DNA of 64,000 bases from assembly GCA_947568835.1 (NCBI GenBank), contig OX387604.1, positions 22,225,076 to 22,289,075 of the forward strand, written 5' to 3'. The translations under genes and the position numbers were made by a program. The DNA comes from Protonemura montana. Its lineage: Eukaryota; Arthropoda; Insecta; Plecoptera; Nemouridae. Below are positions 13,258 to 25,064 of the stretch, piece by piece (position 1 is the stretch's first letter; every line of letters starts with the position of its first letter). The notes beneath the pieces are model-generated. The model did no database searches and was not told where the DNA came from. It saw nothing but the letters and a program-made list of their open reading frames with translations.

Positions 13258-13263
13258 TTTAAT
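13258..13263 (-). promoter_or_regulatory. Candidate OXLD1 polyadenylation signal (ATTAAA)
   Basis: TTTAAT on the plus strand reads ATTAAA on the minus strand, about 117 nt after the OXLD1 stop codon. It is the common second-choice signal, supported by position only. Confidence 0.35.
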
Positions 13264-13379
13264 AATGCAACAGTAATATCACAACCATCAATTAAACACT
13301 ACCTATTTTGTACTTTATCAGGTACACTTTTTGATGTAATGTGAATTATCATCAATCGGACACTTAGCTAGTTACCTAG

Positions 13380-13907
13380 TTACTGTTCTATGTTTTTCTG
13401 TAAAAACGACAGTTCATTCAATAGATAAGCTTTGATATTTGGATCTGATACATGCTCCAAAATTATTTTTCTTGCTTCTGCTGGACCCGACGAGCCGATC
13501 ACTTTGCTCAAATCTTCTGCATACTGTATCCAAACGCAGTTTGCACAGCCCGACATACAGCATGTAGTGGGCACCTCTGGCAGCTAATCACAGACATATG
13601 AAGGTTAGTCCCCTGTTCAGTGACCGAAAATTACAAGCAATTTATAGTTATACAACGTAACGTCGTAACGCAATACCTTCAAATTACTGTCAAGATTATC
13701 TGGAGACACTTTTTTCGAATCAGAAGCACAATTCTTTACACTGGCAACATTCACCGACTTATTAGGGCTCTTTTGTAGAAAAGTTGAGTGTAGAATTCGG
13801 CTGCCGCACCTCTGAAAATAGTAAATACATTTTTTTGTGGTTGCTTTTTGCCTAGCACAATCAAAAGTACACTCGGAAACACATGATAGTTTGTCATGTA
13901 CCTGCAT
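13380..13907 (-). CDS. OXLD1: Oxidoreductase-like domain-containing protein 1 (OXLD1 type), predicted mitochondrial
   Basis: Three exons join in phase: 13902-13907, 13677-13811 and 13380-13583 (TAA), 114 aa. Upstream of the chosen ATG (13907) the same frame is open for dozens of codons but holds no other ATG, so translation most likely starts at the last two codons of that exon. This start gives an arginine-containing, amphipathic N-terminus (MQRCGSRILHSTF), typical of mitochondrial import. The C-terminal exon carries the oxidoreductase-like domain with the Cys cluster at residues 55-63 (CCMSGCANC) followed by VWIQYAEDL, as in OXLD1 proteins. The family's biochemical function is poorly known. 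Human OXLD1 is somewhat longer (about 147 aa). The gene lies between aralar1 and RUSC on the same strand. Confidence 0.85.
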
Positions 13908-15915
13908 AGCTTGAAACCACAAGCCTGGCGGAGCGGAGATCACAGCCGGAGAGCGTGGCACACTATTAAATACGTCATCCTGTCCCCCATCCGATGTTTC
14001 CGAACTCCCAGATCCCCTCTCTGACGCGATCTCGGATGCAAGAAATCTCGTTTGGAGAATCTCGTGAAACGCAAGTAGTCTACCTCCAGGCGCGCCTCAT
14101 TTAGAATTCAGTGGATGTACGATAGAACTTCAAGGTTGGTGTCCTTTTAAAAGGACAGCCAACCTACCTACTGCGATGGTGGTATTGATTTGAGAACGTT
14201 TTGCCCCTTGCGCATGTGAAGGTATACTACCAACCCACGCTCGTGCTTTGGTGGTGCACCTTGTTTTCTGTCCCAGGGGCAAATTCGACTGCTAGGGGCC
14301 TTACGGAAAAATAATTCAGTCATTAGAAAGGAAAGTAGCGAATTTGGAAGCGACAATGAGTCGAAAGTGGGAAAATATCAGAATATGCATGTTGCAAAAA
14401 TATTGTGCGGCGCACAGATATCTGACATATCTAGGACAGACTGGATGACAACATAGAGGCAATAGGAAATCACGGAAAACCACTAACAAGATATTGCGGT
14501 TGATTGGAGGTGAAACCTGAGCTTTGTCTGTTCATGTCGCATTGATGTCATTCTCGATTTGGATTACAAAATATAAAGAGTAAATACACAGGTATTTAAA
14601 TGTTCATTGATTTTTAGTTCACTCTATATTTACAAACAGAGCACTTACATGCAGCAATAAAAATTACACAGTAAGCATTTAAGCTGCAGATCAGTTTGTT
14701 GACATTCATGAAAACCAAACAAAAATAACGTTTACTGAGCATGAATGGTTGTTCAGGTATTTACGAGCATACCTGTTCCATTTCGCTTCGTACGTAGTGC
14801 ACAAATCGAAATGTTAACAAGCCAGGTGATGCCTCATTGCAAGCAAGAACATCGATAGATTTACTTTAGAGCTCAAGCTTCAAGTGGCATTTTTTAAATA
14901 ATAAATGCGCGCATGCATGCTTACATACATATATACTTACTTACATACAAACATACAAAACAGTATTAACAATAACATATTTTCAAGTAAAAAAGAACCA
15001 ATAGAAGATCAATTTCGAACATAAACAGCTTTGACCGAATTAGACTTCTTTTAGCTGAAGCGACACTTACACTTCATACAACATCTAGTAGTCTTTAAAG
15101 CGCATAATACCATATAATACCTTGAAATTGTACTAGTGTACACGAAGTGACTCGATATGGAAATAGATTCGAAAAAACATTGTTAAAGGCCCCTCTCGTT
15201 ACTCTGTCTATTTCGGTGTCTATTGCTTTGCGACCGGCAGCGATTGATTCCAGTACATACACGTTACCAGTACCAACACAAACCCAGTATTCTGTGCTAG
15301 GTGGGAGAAAGATTGGATCAGTCATACTTCTCAAGTACCATACATTCTGCTAGTTAGAACAATCAACTGGGAACTATCTTGTCTCTAATGTATTATATTT
15401 CACATGGCATGGAAGCCAGTGTTTGGTCGGGAAAGGTGAACCTTGACGGAGACTATATTTTTTTAAATAATCCTGATGATGAAAAAAATTGCTGGAAACT
15501 GCACTGCAAAGAATGATATCAGTGTACATAGTAAAGCAGTTCACAGAGAAGCGATATTTGGACGATAGCTGAAAACGCGGTGATAAGATGGAATGCATTT
15601 CGCAAAAAGTGCACCAGCCTTGTAGAGAAAGACATGTTTACATCCACAATTTGTAATAAACGGTACGTGAATCGGCAGTCTGAAAAATCTCCCCGATAGC
15701 TTGCCTAATTCCCCAGAATTCCCCAGAATTTAGCAAATTACACAAAGAAGGTCCTGACATTTTGTCAACATGGCATGTCATTTAAATGTATAAAAATAAG
15801 ATTCTGTATTCGGAATATATCCAAGAGTCACGAAGAGAAGGTTACGTGAAAGGCTCATCAGAAAATGCTTTACATCTTATCACTCGCGCGATGCTCGCCA
15901 GATGGAATCAGCGGA
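13908..15915. other. Gap between OXLD1 and RUSC
   Basis: Holds the OXLD1 5' region (GC-rich, about 13920-14100) and the RUSC 3' UTR. An open minus-strand stretch near 15150-15310 (containing STEYWVCVGTGNVYVLES) has a protein-like look, but no start, splice partner or family could be assigned. CATA/TATA simple sequence lies near 14905-14960. No mobile element was recognised. Confidence 0.5.
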
Positions 15916-18900
15916 CTAGGTATTGTCGCGGATGACGGAAGTCCGTGGCACGAGGCCCTTGCTGTCGCCTCGGCAGCAGAGCAGCCACCTCGAGTCCACT
16001 TCGAGCACGACCCTGAGACGCTCGCCTTCCTTGAATGTGAGATGCCCGTTGTCGGAAGCCAAGTGGTGGCATAGCGTCCGCACAAACCTACCACACCGGT
16101 GACAACAACAGTTTTAGGTCACATATTTTTTGTTTGACACACTCAATATCTACCTGGGGAATGGAAGAAGTATTTTTTCTTGTAAAATCATCAAAGCTTG
16201 TTACTATAGGGTCATTCCATGTGAAATAGGACCACTTTAAATGAGTTTTGACCTTGACCGACTCAGAATTTCATGAAATTCGGCACACTTGTTCAGAATG
16301 TTGGTTTGAGTAAAAGTATTTTTTTGTTTGTTTTTTACTCGAAGAGTTCAAAAGTTACAGGGGGTTGAAGTTCGGGTGTTTTCACCCCCCGCGCGCGTAT
16401 CACCGTCACATTATATACTTTATCTCGGGTTGTATGACAGCTACAGAGTTCCAGGAGAGCTCATCTGAAAGCTAATTAAATTCTCTACTTGAATATATAA
16501 TAATATGTTCCACTTGGTGGACAGCTAATTTATCTTGATTTTCTACATCTGCATTTTCAAAAAACGCCACTGGAAAAAACCCTCCCCTTTCATTTACCTA
16601 AAAAAAATGTATTAATGTTGCCAACATATGAATGAATATTTGTGCCAAAATTCAGAGTTGGCCCTTCACAGGTTTTCAAGAAAAAAAATATCTTGTGCAA
16701 AAAGTTTTTTTTATCAGGCAGTTCCAGAGCATAGATCCTATACCCACAATGCATAACAGCTCAGGCTTTTATCAACATGGTGAGTAATGCTCATTTTACA
16801 TTTGATTGTGTTTGTTCCACTTTTCAATACACGTTTATTCTTGAAAGCACACTTTCATCAAGTGACATGTTGAAACTAGAAATGTGTGCAGAAGTCAAAA
16901 ACTTATAATTTCTTGTCTGAACCTCATACTTGATAACCTGCATTAGTTTCTCTTCACATCTTGAAGAGTGTAGTAGTGAATTTATTGTTCACACCCTTAA
17001 CATTTTTTGTAATTGTATAATTAAAAAATGTGTTCAGTTGGACAGCTCTTGAAAGAAGAGTGTGAAGATCATATGAATATTATTAGCGACTTGGAAAGTG
17101 ACAATCAGATTTTATTAGCATTGCGTTCAAAATGTGAAAATATTACATCAGTGTGCAGTTACATGAAAATACATTAAAATCCCCAACTTTGTTACTGCTT
17201 TCTTGGAAAAATCTTCATGCGAGTCATATTCGTCACCGAGGACACAAGTTTCAGCCGCTTCTTGAAACTCTTGGTTGCATCACGGCGTTTTCTTTTTAAA
17301 TATAATTTAGATTTACCTTTTAGTCTTTTCCTGTTGAGTGGAGATACACCAAATGCAGCTAAAGACTGGTTAACTAGTTTTAACGCAGAATCTGTTTCCA
17401 CGAAAGGTTAGTCAGGTTCAGCAGATTTCGTTCGTGTCTGAATGGAAATGGTATTTTATTCTTTTTGCTTTTCTGGTAGTAGTTTCCGACAGGTCGAGCA
17501 TAATTTCTTCCCAGGAATAAGTTCCACAATCTCCAGATATTTATTTCTGTATGTTAAATTAATTGATGTCAATCTTTTACCTCTGTGTGTGCCAGTGTGT
17601 GTTTTGAAAGGATCACAGCACGACTTGTTGCCAAGGCAATAATGTACAAGAAATGTATTTTCATGTAACTGCACACTGATGTAATATTTTCACATTTTAA
17701 ACGCAGTGCTAATAAAATCTGATTGTCACTTTCCAAGTCGCCAATAATGTGCATATGTTCTTCACACTCTTCTTTCAAGAGCTGTCCAACTGAACACATT
17801 GTTTAATTAATAATTATACAAATACAAAAAATGTTAAGGGTGTGGACAATAAATTCACTACTACACTCTTCAAGATGTGAAGAGAAACTAATGCAGGTTA
17901 TCAAGTATGAGGTTCAGACAAGAAATTATAAGTTTTTAACTTCTGCACACATTTCTAGTTTCAACATGTCACTTGATGAAAGTGTGCTTTCAAGAATAAA
18001 CGTGTATTGAAAAGTGGGACAAACGCAATCAAATGTAAAATGAGCATTACTCACCATGTTGATAAAAGCCTGAGATGTTATGCATTGTGGGTATAGGATC
18101 TATGCTCTGGAACTGCCTGATAAAAAAACTTTTTGCACAAGATATTTTTTTTCTTGAAAACCTGTGAAGGGCCAACTCTGAATTTTGGCACAAATATTCA
18201 TTCATATGTTGGCAACATTAATACATTTTTTTTAGGTAAATGAAAGGGGAGGGTTTTTTCCAGTGGCGTTTTTTGAAAATGCAGATGTAGAAAATCAAGA
18301 TAAATTAGCTGTCCACCAAGTGGAACATATTATTATATATTCAAGTAGAGAATTTAATTAGCTTTCAGATGAGCTCTCCTGGAACTCTGTAGCTGTCATA
18401 CAACCTGAGATAAAGTATATAATGTGACGGTGATACGCGCGCGGGGGGTGAAAACACCCGAACTTCAACCCCCTGTAACTTTTGAACTCTTCGAGTAAAA
18501 AACAAACAAAAAAATACTTTTACTCAAACCAACATTCTGAACAAGTGTGCCGAATTTCATGAAATTCTGAGTCGGTCAAGGTCAAGGGTGGTCCTATTTG
18601 ACATGGAATGACCCTATAGGTAATTCAGTATGGGGCATTGGCACTGGTATATACGTCCATGCAACAAACCTAGGGTTGTAATGTGAGGGTGAAATTTTTA
18701 AAGTCTAATGCCTTAACAAAGAAGTTGTTGCTCTTTCTATTCCCAACACAAGGGCTCAAACATATTCTCTTCTTCTCATTGGTGAACTAAAAAATTTCGG
18801 AAAACAGTGCACCTATATAACGACAGATTTTTAGTCACAAGCTTTTAGAACCAACCCTTGCTTCTATCAGACTTAATCGCTAGAAAATTATTTCAGGTAT

Positions 18901-21900
18901 CAGAATTCCCTCCAACTTCCAAGATCCTGAGATATAGGTTGAGGGATCAGAGTCGTTGGTTGTACTTCACCTTGGAGGTGTTGTGTCAATCCTTCTGGTA
19001 GAGGACGCAGCCCTCCTGGTTGCCGTTGGGGGCGTTTCTTGCGCAGGCTTCTTGTACGGCAGACTGGTGGGCCGCTTGGCCCCCGATACAGGCTGCTCGG
19101 CCCGACTGATGCGGCCCACGGTTGGGGGTCGCTTGACAGGGGCTGTTCGTGCAGGAGCACTGCGTGGGGGGGCCTTGCTTCCTGGTATCGAAAGCTGTAG
19201 TCAAACACATAAAATGAACAAATAAGACTAAGATTTCTTCATTGATTCACAGTATTATGATAGTATGACAGAATGGCAGTATGATACACATTGATTAACA
19301 GTATTTAAAAAAAGGTAATTCACAGATTTTTTTAAATTTAAGGTTTGCTTTAATTCTGGCAATGAAACATGTATGTGCAAAGCCAGAAAGTTACCAATTT
19401 ATCTTTCGGAAAAGACTGAAATCAGAAATGATTAAAAAAAAAGAGGTAGCCATGAGTCACGTTAAGTGGAAAATCCTGATTCTTCAATACAAATCTCCTA
19501 ACTATCTACTAATGATTCGTTCATTCAATTAAACATTTGTTTGAAATTGTGACTCACCTTTTTGAGAGGAGGAGATGTTGGCCGCACTGGTGAAGTGACT
19601 AGCCGTGGTATTCTCGAACGTATCGGGTTGGCACACTGTGTCGGTGATATCGGCGATGCCTTCTCAAGGTTTGCAGCCTCCGGAGCTTCCTTGCCACTCA
19701 TCATCTCCCACTTCATCTGCAGTCGCCGGAATTTCCCTCCTTCGCTCTGAATACTCGTATCGTTCAATTTGCAAGTCGTGTCGGTCTTGTCATCGCTGGA
19801 AATGTCAGGCGAGCCATTTTCAGTCACAGTTTTCGGCGTGTGCTCTAAGCTGTCAGAATATTCCTCTTCTGTCTCGATGCCAGCAAGCCTATCAAACGCT
19901 TGAAAGAGTTTTGAATTGATGTTGATGTTGCTCCATCGTTTCTGCACCGAGCTGGCGATGTCGGGAAATGGACTGACCCCTGTCGCGTTTGTGAATGTCT
20001 CCACGCAAGATCGTGGCCTTGCTTTGATTCCGTTTGTGCTGCCTTCGATGAGACTTGTCTCGGGATGATCTTGCGTTTGGCTCGTTTGGAAAGACCGTAC
20101 CAACTTCATGAAGTTCCACGATTTGTTGGTGGGACTTGTGTTTCGTGTGTCCATTCGGCTCAGACTTTGTTGAAGTTGCTTACACTCGAATAGCAAGTCG
20201 AGATTGAATGGAAGGAGATTCAAAAGTTTCACCGAGTTTAGAAGTTGATCGGTAAGCGTTCGAGCTGCTGCTCCAGTCGTGTTAGCCATCACGAACAATC
20301 CGTCTGCAGTGTAGTGCTTACGCAACACACTGTCTCGAGTGCGGATAAATCCAAGCCACGCGTCTACGCCACCAACGCTAAAAACGAAAAAAAATGAATT
20401 AGAACGATTGATTGCTTACATGCCTCACCATTTTACATTTATCAGGGAAACAGAACTGAACATACTTCAACAGCCCAAAGATAAAAGCGTTGCATTTGAT
20501 TAGTCCCTCAGTAAGACCGTGTTCGGTGTTGATCGTGAGCACCAAATCATTGAGCGATTTTGCCAATGGACCCTGTTGCGCGGTAGCTTCGATCACCTTG
20601 AGGAAGAAAAGTGCACAATTGAAACCGAAGTTTTGTGTGGTGTTTTCCACATAAGCGTGTCATGCCAGATATGGTCTCATTAGGTCATACCTGCCAGACT
20701 GAGTTGGTTGCAACTCCGAAAGTAGTTTGAATCGATGGTTTAAGCCCGTGGCTCATGACAGCGTATAAAGATGCACATAGCGTATTGAGGAGAAGATGGC
20801 CGATAGCAGGCGTTAGATTTGAGTCTCCGAGATCTGTGCAATGGTTGCTGTCGCGAGCAGCCGTGAAATGAGCAACGAGCCTCTCCACTGAACAACTCAC
20901 GGACCGGACTAGCTCAGCTGGAAAAGTAACAAATCAGAGATAATAATTAAACACAATTTTGGGGGTTACTGAAGGGTTAGGATCTTCAAATGTAGAGCTG
21001 AAACAGCACAGTGTATGAAACATTTTAATCTTGAACCAATGAATTATTATTGTAATGAGATACTTTAAAAAGTTTTACCTTTTTTACTAATTGTGTCGAT
21101 TGGATTGCGTTCCTCCCCCAAGTCCCTCGATTCGGCAAAGCTCACCGTTTTCCTCCGACCACAATCGGACAAATTGACACAGCACGTCTCGTCCTGCATC
21201 GTCAAGAACTTGCTCACCTGAAGCAAATAACGCTATCAGTACTGCCAAGAAACCATGAAAACCAAACTTTCAAATTAATTAGAATCAAAGTGTCACTGTA
21301 CCTGAAGTCGCAGCTTAGACATTTCCGTGTCATCAAACGTCAGGTTTTCCGCAGAGCTCTTTAGGACTGACAATCCACTCAGATGTAAGAGCTCTTCCAG
21401 TCGAATCATCTCGAGGTCTGCATCTTTGTATGCATTGTGGTGCGCTTCTTCGACGGAGCTGTCGGTGCCTGTACCAGCATCGACCCCCTCATCTTCCATC
21501 TCGTCGACGTCTTTCTCGTCGCAGTCGACGCTGAAAGAACGTCTCTTGCAACCCCCACGACCTCCATTGTCCGTACCAAGCTCAAACATGCTATAGCGTT
21601 TGTTCACGTCATTTTTGTGGCTCTTGCAGTTGTAATGCTCTGGGATGTTGCGTAAAATGCTTCGTGGAGGCAGATTCTTGCTGTTGGAAGCTCTCTTCGG
21701 AACGCCTTGCGTCTTTCTGTCAGGCGCTACATTGCTGAACAGACTCGATTCTAAACTTGCTGAATCGTAATTGTAGACGAAGAGTGGGTTGTATGCCGTT
21801 TGGTTTTGAGATGAATCTGTGAGCATTGTCGGTGATCCCCGGTAGCCAGACGACGGCTGAGTGGCCGAACTTGAAGTTGATGAGATTTGCTGAGTATTTC

Positions 21901-24900
21901 CAGGTATCATGGCAGTGCAATCCAGACTCCTTGGACGTGGCTTGGTTCGAGTATTAAACGATGGCCAGAAAGATCCTTCTTTGCATTTAGCATCGTGCGA
22001 ATCTAGTACCGTGCAATCAAAACTGAGGGGCCGAGTTTTCATCGCCTTTGAACGAGGGGATACGCTGAACAGTGGCTTCAGCTCTTCGTCCTTTTCCTTG
22101 AAATGAGACATTATCTCTGGGATATCCGCCAAGATCTGCCTGTATTCTCTCGGCAACAGGAAAGTGAGCGAGTCCCAGTCTTGAACGTGACCGAACCCTT
22201 TCTTGCACAATGCAGACATGTCAGCTGGAGAAAACCTTCGTTCCGGTTTTGCAGGAAGGCTAGGGGGTGTCTTGTCGAGGGGAGATTCTTTCTCTAATTT
22301 CTGTGGTAATAGATATACTTGTTCAACGTCCAAATCTTTCCGCTTCTCTCTCAAAAAGTCCAAATTTGGCAGAGTGTAGTTGGGATAAAACACATAAACT
22401 GGCTTCTTCTTTTGATCATCTGTGGGCACAATGAGTTTGACTAGGGACGTGCCATTGGGGCTCTCCAGCAACTGGAATGGAGCCCCATTGTTTGAGTCGG
22501 CAATGCACGATGTTTGGATGCTACGATCGATCAGGTGGAGTGGAATTTGAGTTGCTTGTGTGTGACTCGTCACCGACGGAACTACCCTAATCTTCGTGGC
22601 TTCCGTCTCTTCTCCTGAACTGTAACTGCACGAATATGATCCTTGCGTTGTGGAATTACCATTACTCCCTTTCCTCGTCTGAGTTCCTTGTCCCCGACAA
22701 AACCTTTGCTTTGCCGGAGACATCACTCGCTCGATACTGTTGTTGTTATTCACATTAAATCTTATACTACACTTTGGCTTACTGTGGTGACTAGACGATG
22801 AACTCATTTCGAGATCCAAAATTGATTCATCGATTTTGATTGACTCGGATATTTGTTCAACAGAGGCTGACCGTTCGTCCTCTTCCTCTATCAGTCCATG
22901 CTTCCTCTCTGCGACCAAACTGTCTTCAAAACCAATGCAGTCCGTTTCCTCAGTCTGAGGGATTCGAGGTCTGTTGAATGCGTCCGGGACGTAGAAGTCG
23001 CTGTCAGACTGACTATTGTTTGAAAGAGGCCAACACTCGCTCACTGAAGACACAGACATACCTGAAAATGTTGAAACATATACCATTGGTGGTCAGCACT
23101 CAAAAATAGAAGCTCAAAATAAAACTAAAGTAATTGCTAGCTTTCAAACATACCTTCATTGCTACAACTCTTCTGCTTCATGAATAGCTTTATCAAGCTC
23201 AGGTTGCTCTTCTTTGAGTTCGAACCACAGCTGATAGAGCTATTCGTATCTGACAGCAAACTCTGCATGTCGTAAATCTTTACGCAGCGTGTTTCTGAAG
23301 TCGTCATCTTTGCCAGTTGCCTTCGAGATAGATTTGGTAGACTTTGGCTCTTGAGGTCTGACGGCGGACATTGCAAACACATGTTGTTGTTTCCATGTCG
23401 CCGAAGCTGCAAAGCGCTAGAACGTTGGCGCAGTTTGCTCCATGTCGTGTAAATGGACTCGGAACGTGCCATCGAAGTGTCCAGTGGTTTACGCGGAGTC
23501 TCAGGCCACTTTTCTGAATGCGAGCTCCCAGCCTCACTTTCTGTTCCGTTGTATCTAAACATAATTGATGAATATAATTAGAATTTGAGATTAAAAAACA
23601 CTGGTCAAAATTGAGAATGCGTGGCATGTGCCCTGTTCACGATATGATTAGTTTCTAGGCTATGGGCAGATGGAAAATATCCATAGTCAAGCAACTATTC
23701 ATCAGTCATAAAAGGAACCTAAAACTAAAAACAAGAGTTTTTAATTATGTGTTAAGCAAAATAATAAACAAAAATTACTTGTTCATAAAATGTAGTGCAC
23801 TTCCATCAAGGAATCAACGTTAAAAGGTTCCTTAAAGACCTTACTCATGTCACAGCAAGATGTTTAAATTTTATTTTCAGGAACATTATGATGAAAAAAA
23901 AAACCCCAATTATGTTAACGATTCTCAAACACTCTTTCCACCCCAATGATAATCACCTATATTCCGATTCATCAGAAGCCTCGAATGCAATTGTATAGTT
24001 GTCTTTGTTTGCTTGACAGGTGATGAGAAGGTCATCGCAGTCGAGTGAGTCGACGCTGAAGTTGCCTGTGATCGGAAGAGGGCATTCTCTGACAGGAGAG
24101 AAGAGGAGTTCTGACTTGCAGATCGACATGGTCGAACCTGCCGATTCATCGCAGCCATGGGAAGAACTGTGCGGACTGATGGAAGTGTCCAGGTCGTAAC
24201 GGCACATCAACGATCCAGACACGCTGGCGTACATTTCTCCTTCGTGTTCGGCCTGAATCAAGAAACAAATATTAGTTTCAAGGAATGCGTGTTAGCGAAA
24301 AGAATTTCTGTGGTTTAAGTGAATCAAGAGAATCATAACACATGTGTAAGTGTAGTACATAGCAACATACCATCAAGGTTTCAGCTTTCTGCTATATCCA
24401 CAACCGTCCTAGGTAAATTTTGGGATAATTACTGTAATGTTGCTGATTACAGTGAGCCATATAAATAGTCTTCTTTTCAATCCTACCCCATTCCAGGCGA
24501 GACTTGATGTTTAAATTACGAAATTCCCATGTTCACAATATAACAATTTATTACATGCCCAAGAAAATGAATACTAAATAAGATTGTAGGGACTAAGGAT
24601 TTCCAAATCAACTAATGATCATCCCCCCACCCTCACTTTCCAACTCCAAGTCCAACACCACCACCACCACCACTGTCAGAAACCAACTCTTCTGCTCAGC
24701 ACTCAAACCCATGAGCCTCTTGACCCAATACCTTTCCACTACAGAATCAATGGGTCACTGCAACTAGCAGTGCTTTAAGATATACCTGTATCTGGGGACA
24801 ACACATTGCCGGAAGTGTAGATAGCACTGAATGTATGTCTTCTGTCCTGAAGTCTTCCATGTCGACTTCTGCGAGAGCCAAATCATTGTAGTAGCTGAGC

Positions 24901-25064
24901 TGTTCGCAAGCAGCAAGGGATGAAAGCACGCTCGTTGGCTGATGCTGGGAATGCGATGTGTAATCAAGGAACCATTGGTATTCATCCCCAGCAGTCGAGC
25001 CAAACGAAGTGATGTTTACGTCCGTTGCAGTTTGATTGGAGTTGCAATCCTCACCGACACTCAT
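15916..25064 (-). CDS. RUSC: RUN and SH3 domain-containing adaptor (RUSC1/RUSC2-type)
   Basis: Ten exons join in phase: 24786-25064 (ATG at 25064), 23957-24252, 23154-23554, 21302-23061, 21079-21217, 20691-20917, 20466-20596, 19558-20377, 18971-19194 and 15916-16087 (TAG). They give 1482 aa; human RUSC2 is about 1516. Residues up to about 950 are long, Ser-rich and low complexity. The RUN domain begins near residue 959, with SVERLVAHFTAAR, GHLLLNTLCASLYAV and LIKCNAFIFGLLN. A Pro/Arg-rich stretch precedes an SH3 domain at about residues 1427-1482 (LCHHLASDNGHLTFKEGERL, GLVPRTSVI). RUSC proteins are adaptors that bind Rab or signalling partners and link vesicles to motors. The SH3 exon is separated by a 2.9-kb intron holding a 2.4-kb palindromic element. 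The donor after 18971 overlaps an in-frame TGA, so intron retention would give an SH3-less protein. An extra 5' exon is possible at 33699-33801. Confidence 0.9.
16205..18622. mobile_element. Large palindromic (foldback) DNA transposon-like element
   Basis: Two inverted arms of about 970 bp (16205-17176 and 17654-18622) flank a 477-bp spacer. The ends read TATAGGGTCATTCCATG inward on both sides, preceded by TTAC on the left and by its complement, after one extra base, on the right. The arms are highly similar, with few substitutions seen (for example GTGAAATAGG against GTCAAATAGG at the tips). Each arm carries the start of the same reading frame (MCSVGQLLKEECE), facing inward. No clear target-site duplication could be fixed. 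It sits in the last RUSC intron. It looks like an inverted dimer of a cut-and-paste element rather than a simple MITE. Confidence 0.85.
17192..17799 (-). pseudogene. Transposon-encoded cysteine-rich protein relic in the palindrome
   Basis: Minus-strand frames 17569-17799 (MCSVGQLLKEECEEHMHII), 17456-17674 and 17192-17401 read in order but in different frames, so the gene is either spliced or frameshifted. The middle part has a Cys/His-rich pattern (NKSCCDPFKTH, then GKKLCSTCRKLLP), and the last part is basic (VSPLNRKRLKGKSKLYLKRK). Such text is common in uncharacterised transposon-linked proteins of invertebrates, but I cannot name the family. The left arm repeats only the first ~45 codons on the plus strand (from 17034), truncated by a stop. 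Confidence 0.5.

Noticed and set aside
13905-13961. OXLD1 start at the upstream GTG
   Set aside because: The upstream open frame contains no ATG. The ATG at 13907 gives a plausible mitochondrial presequence.
18900-19225. RUSC ending at the TGA at 18967-18969, giving an SH3-less protein as the main product
   Set aside because: The TGA overlaps a good splice donor, and the exon at 15916-16087 encodes an SH3 domain very like that of RUSC1/2 in exactly the matching phase.
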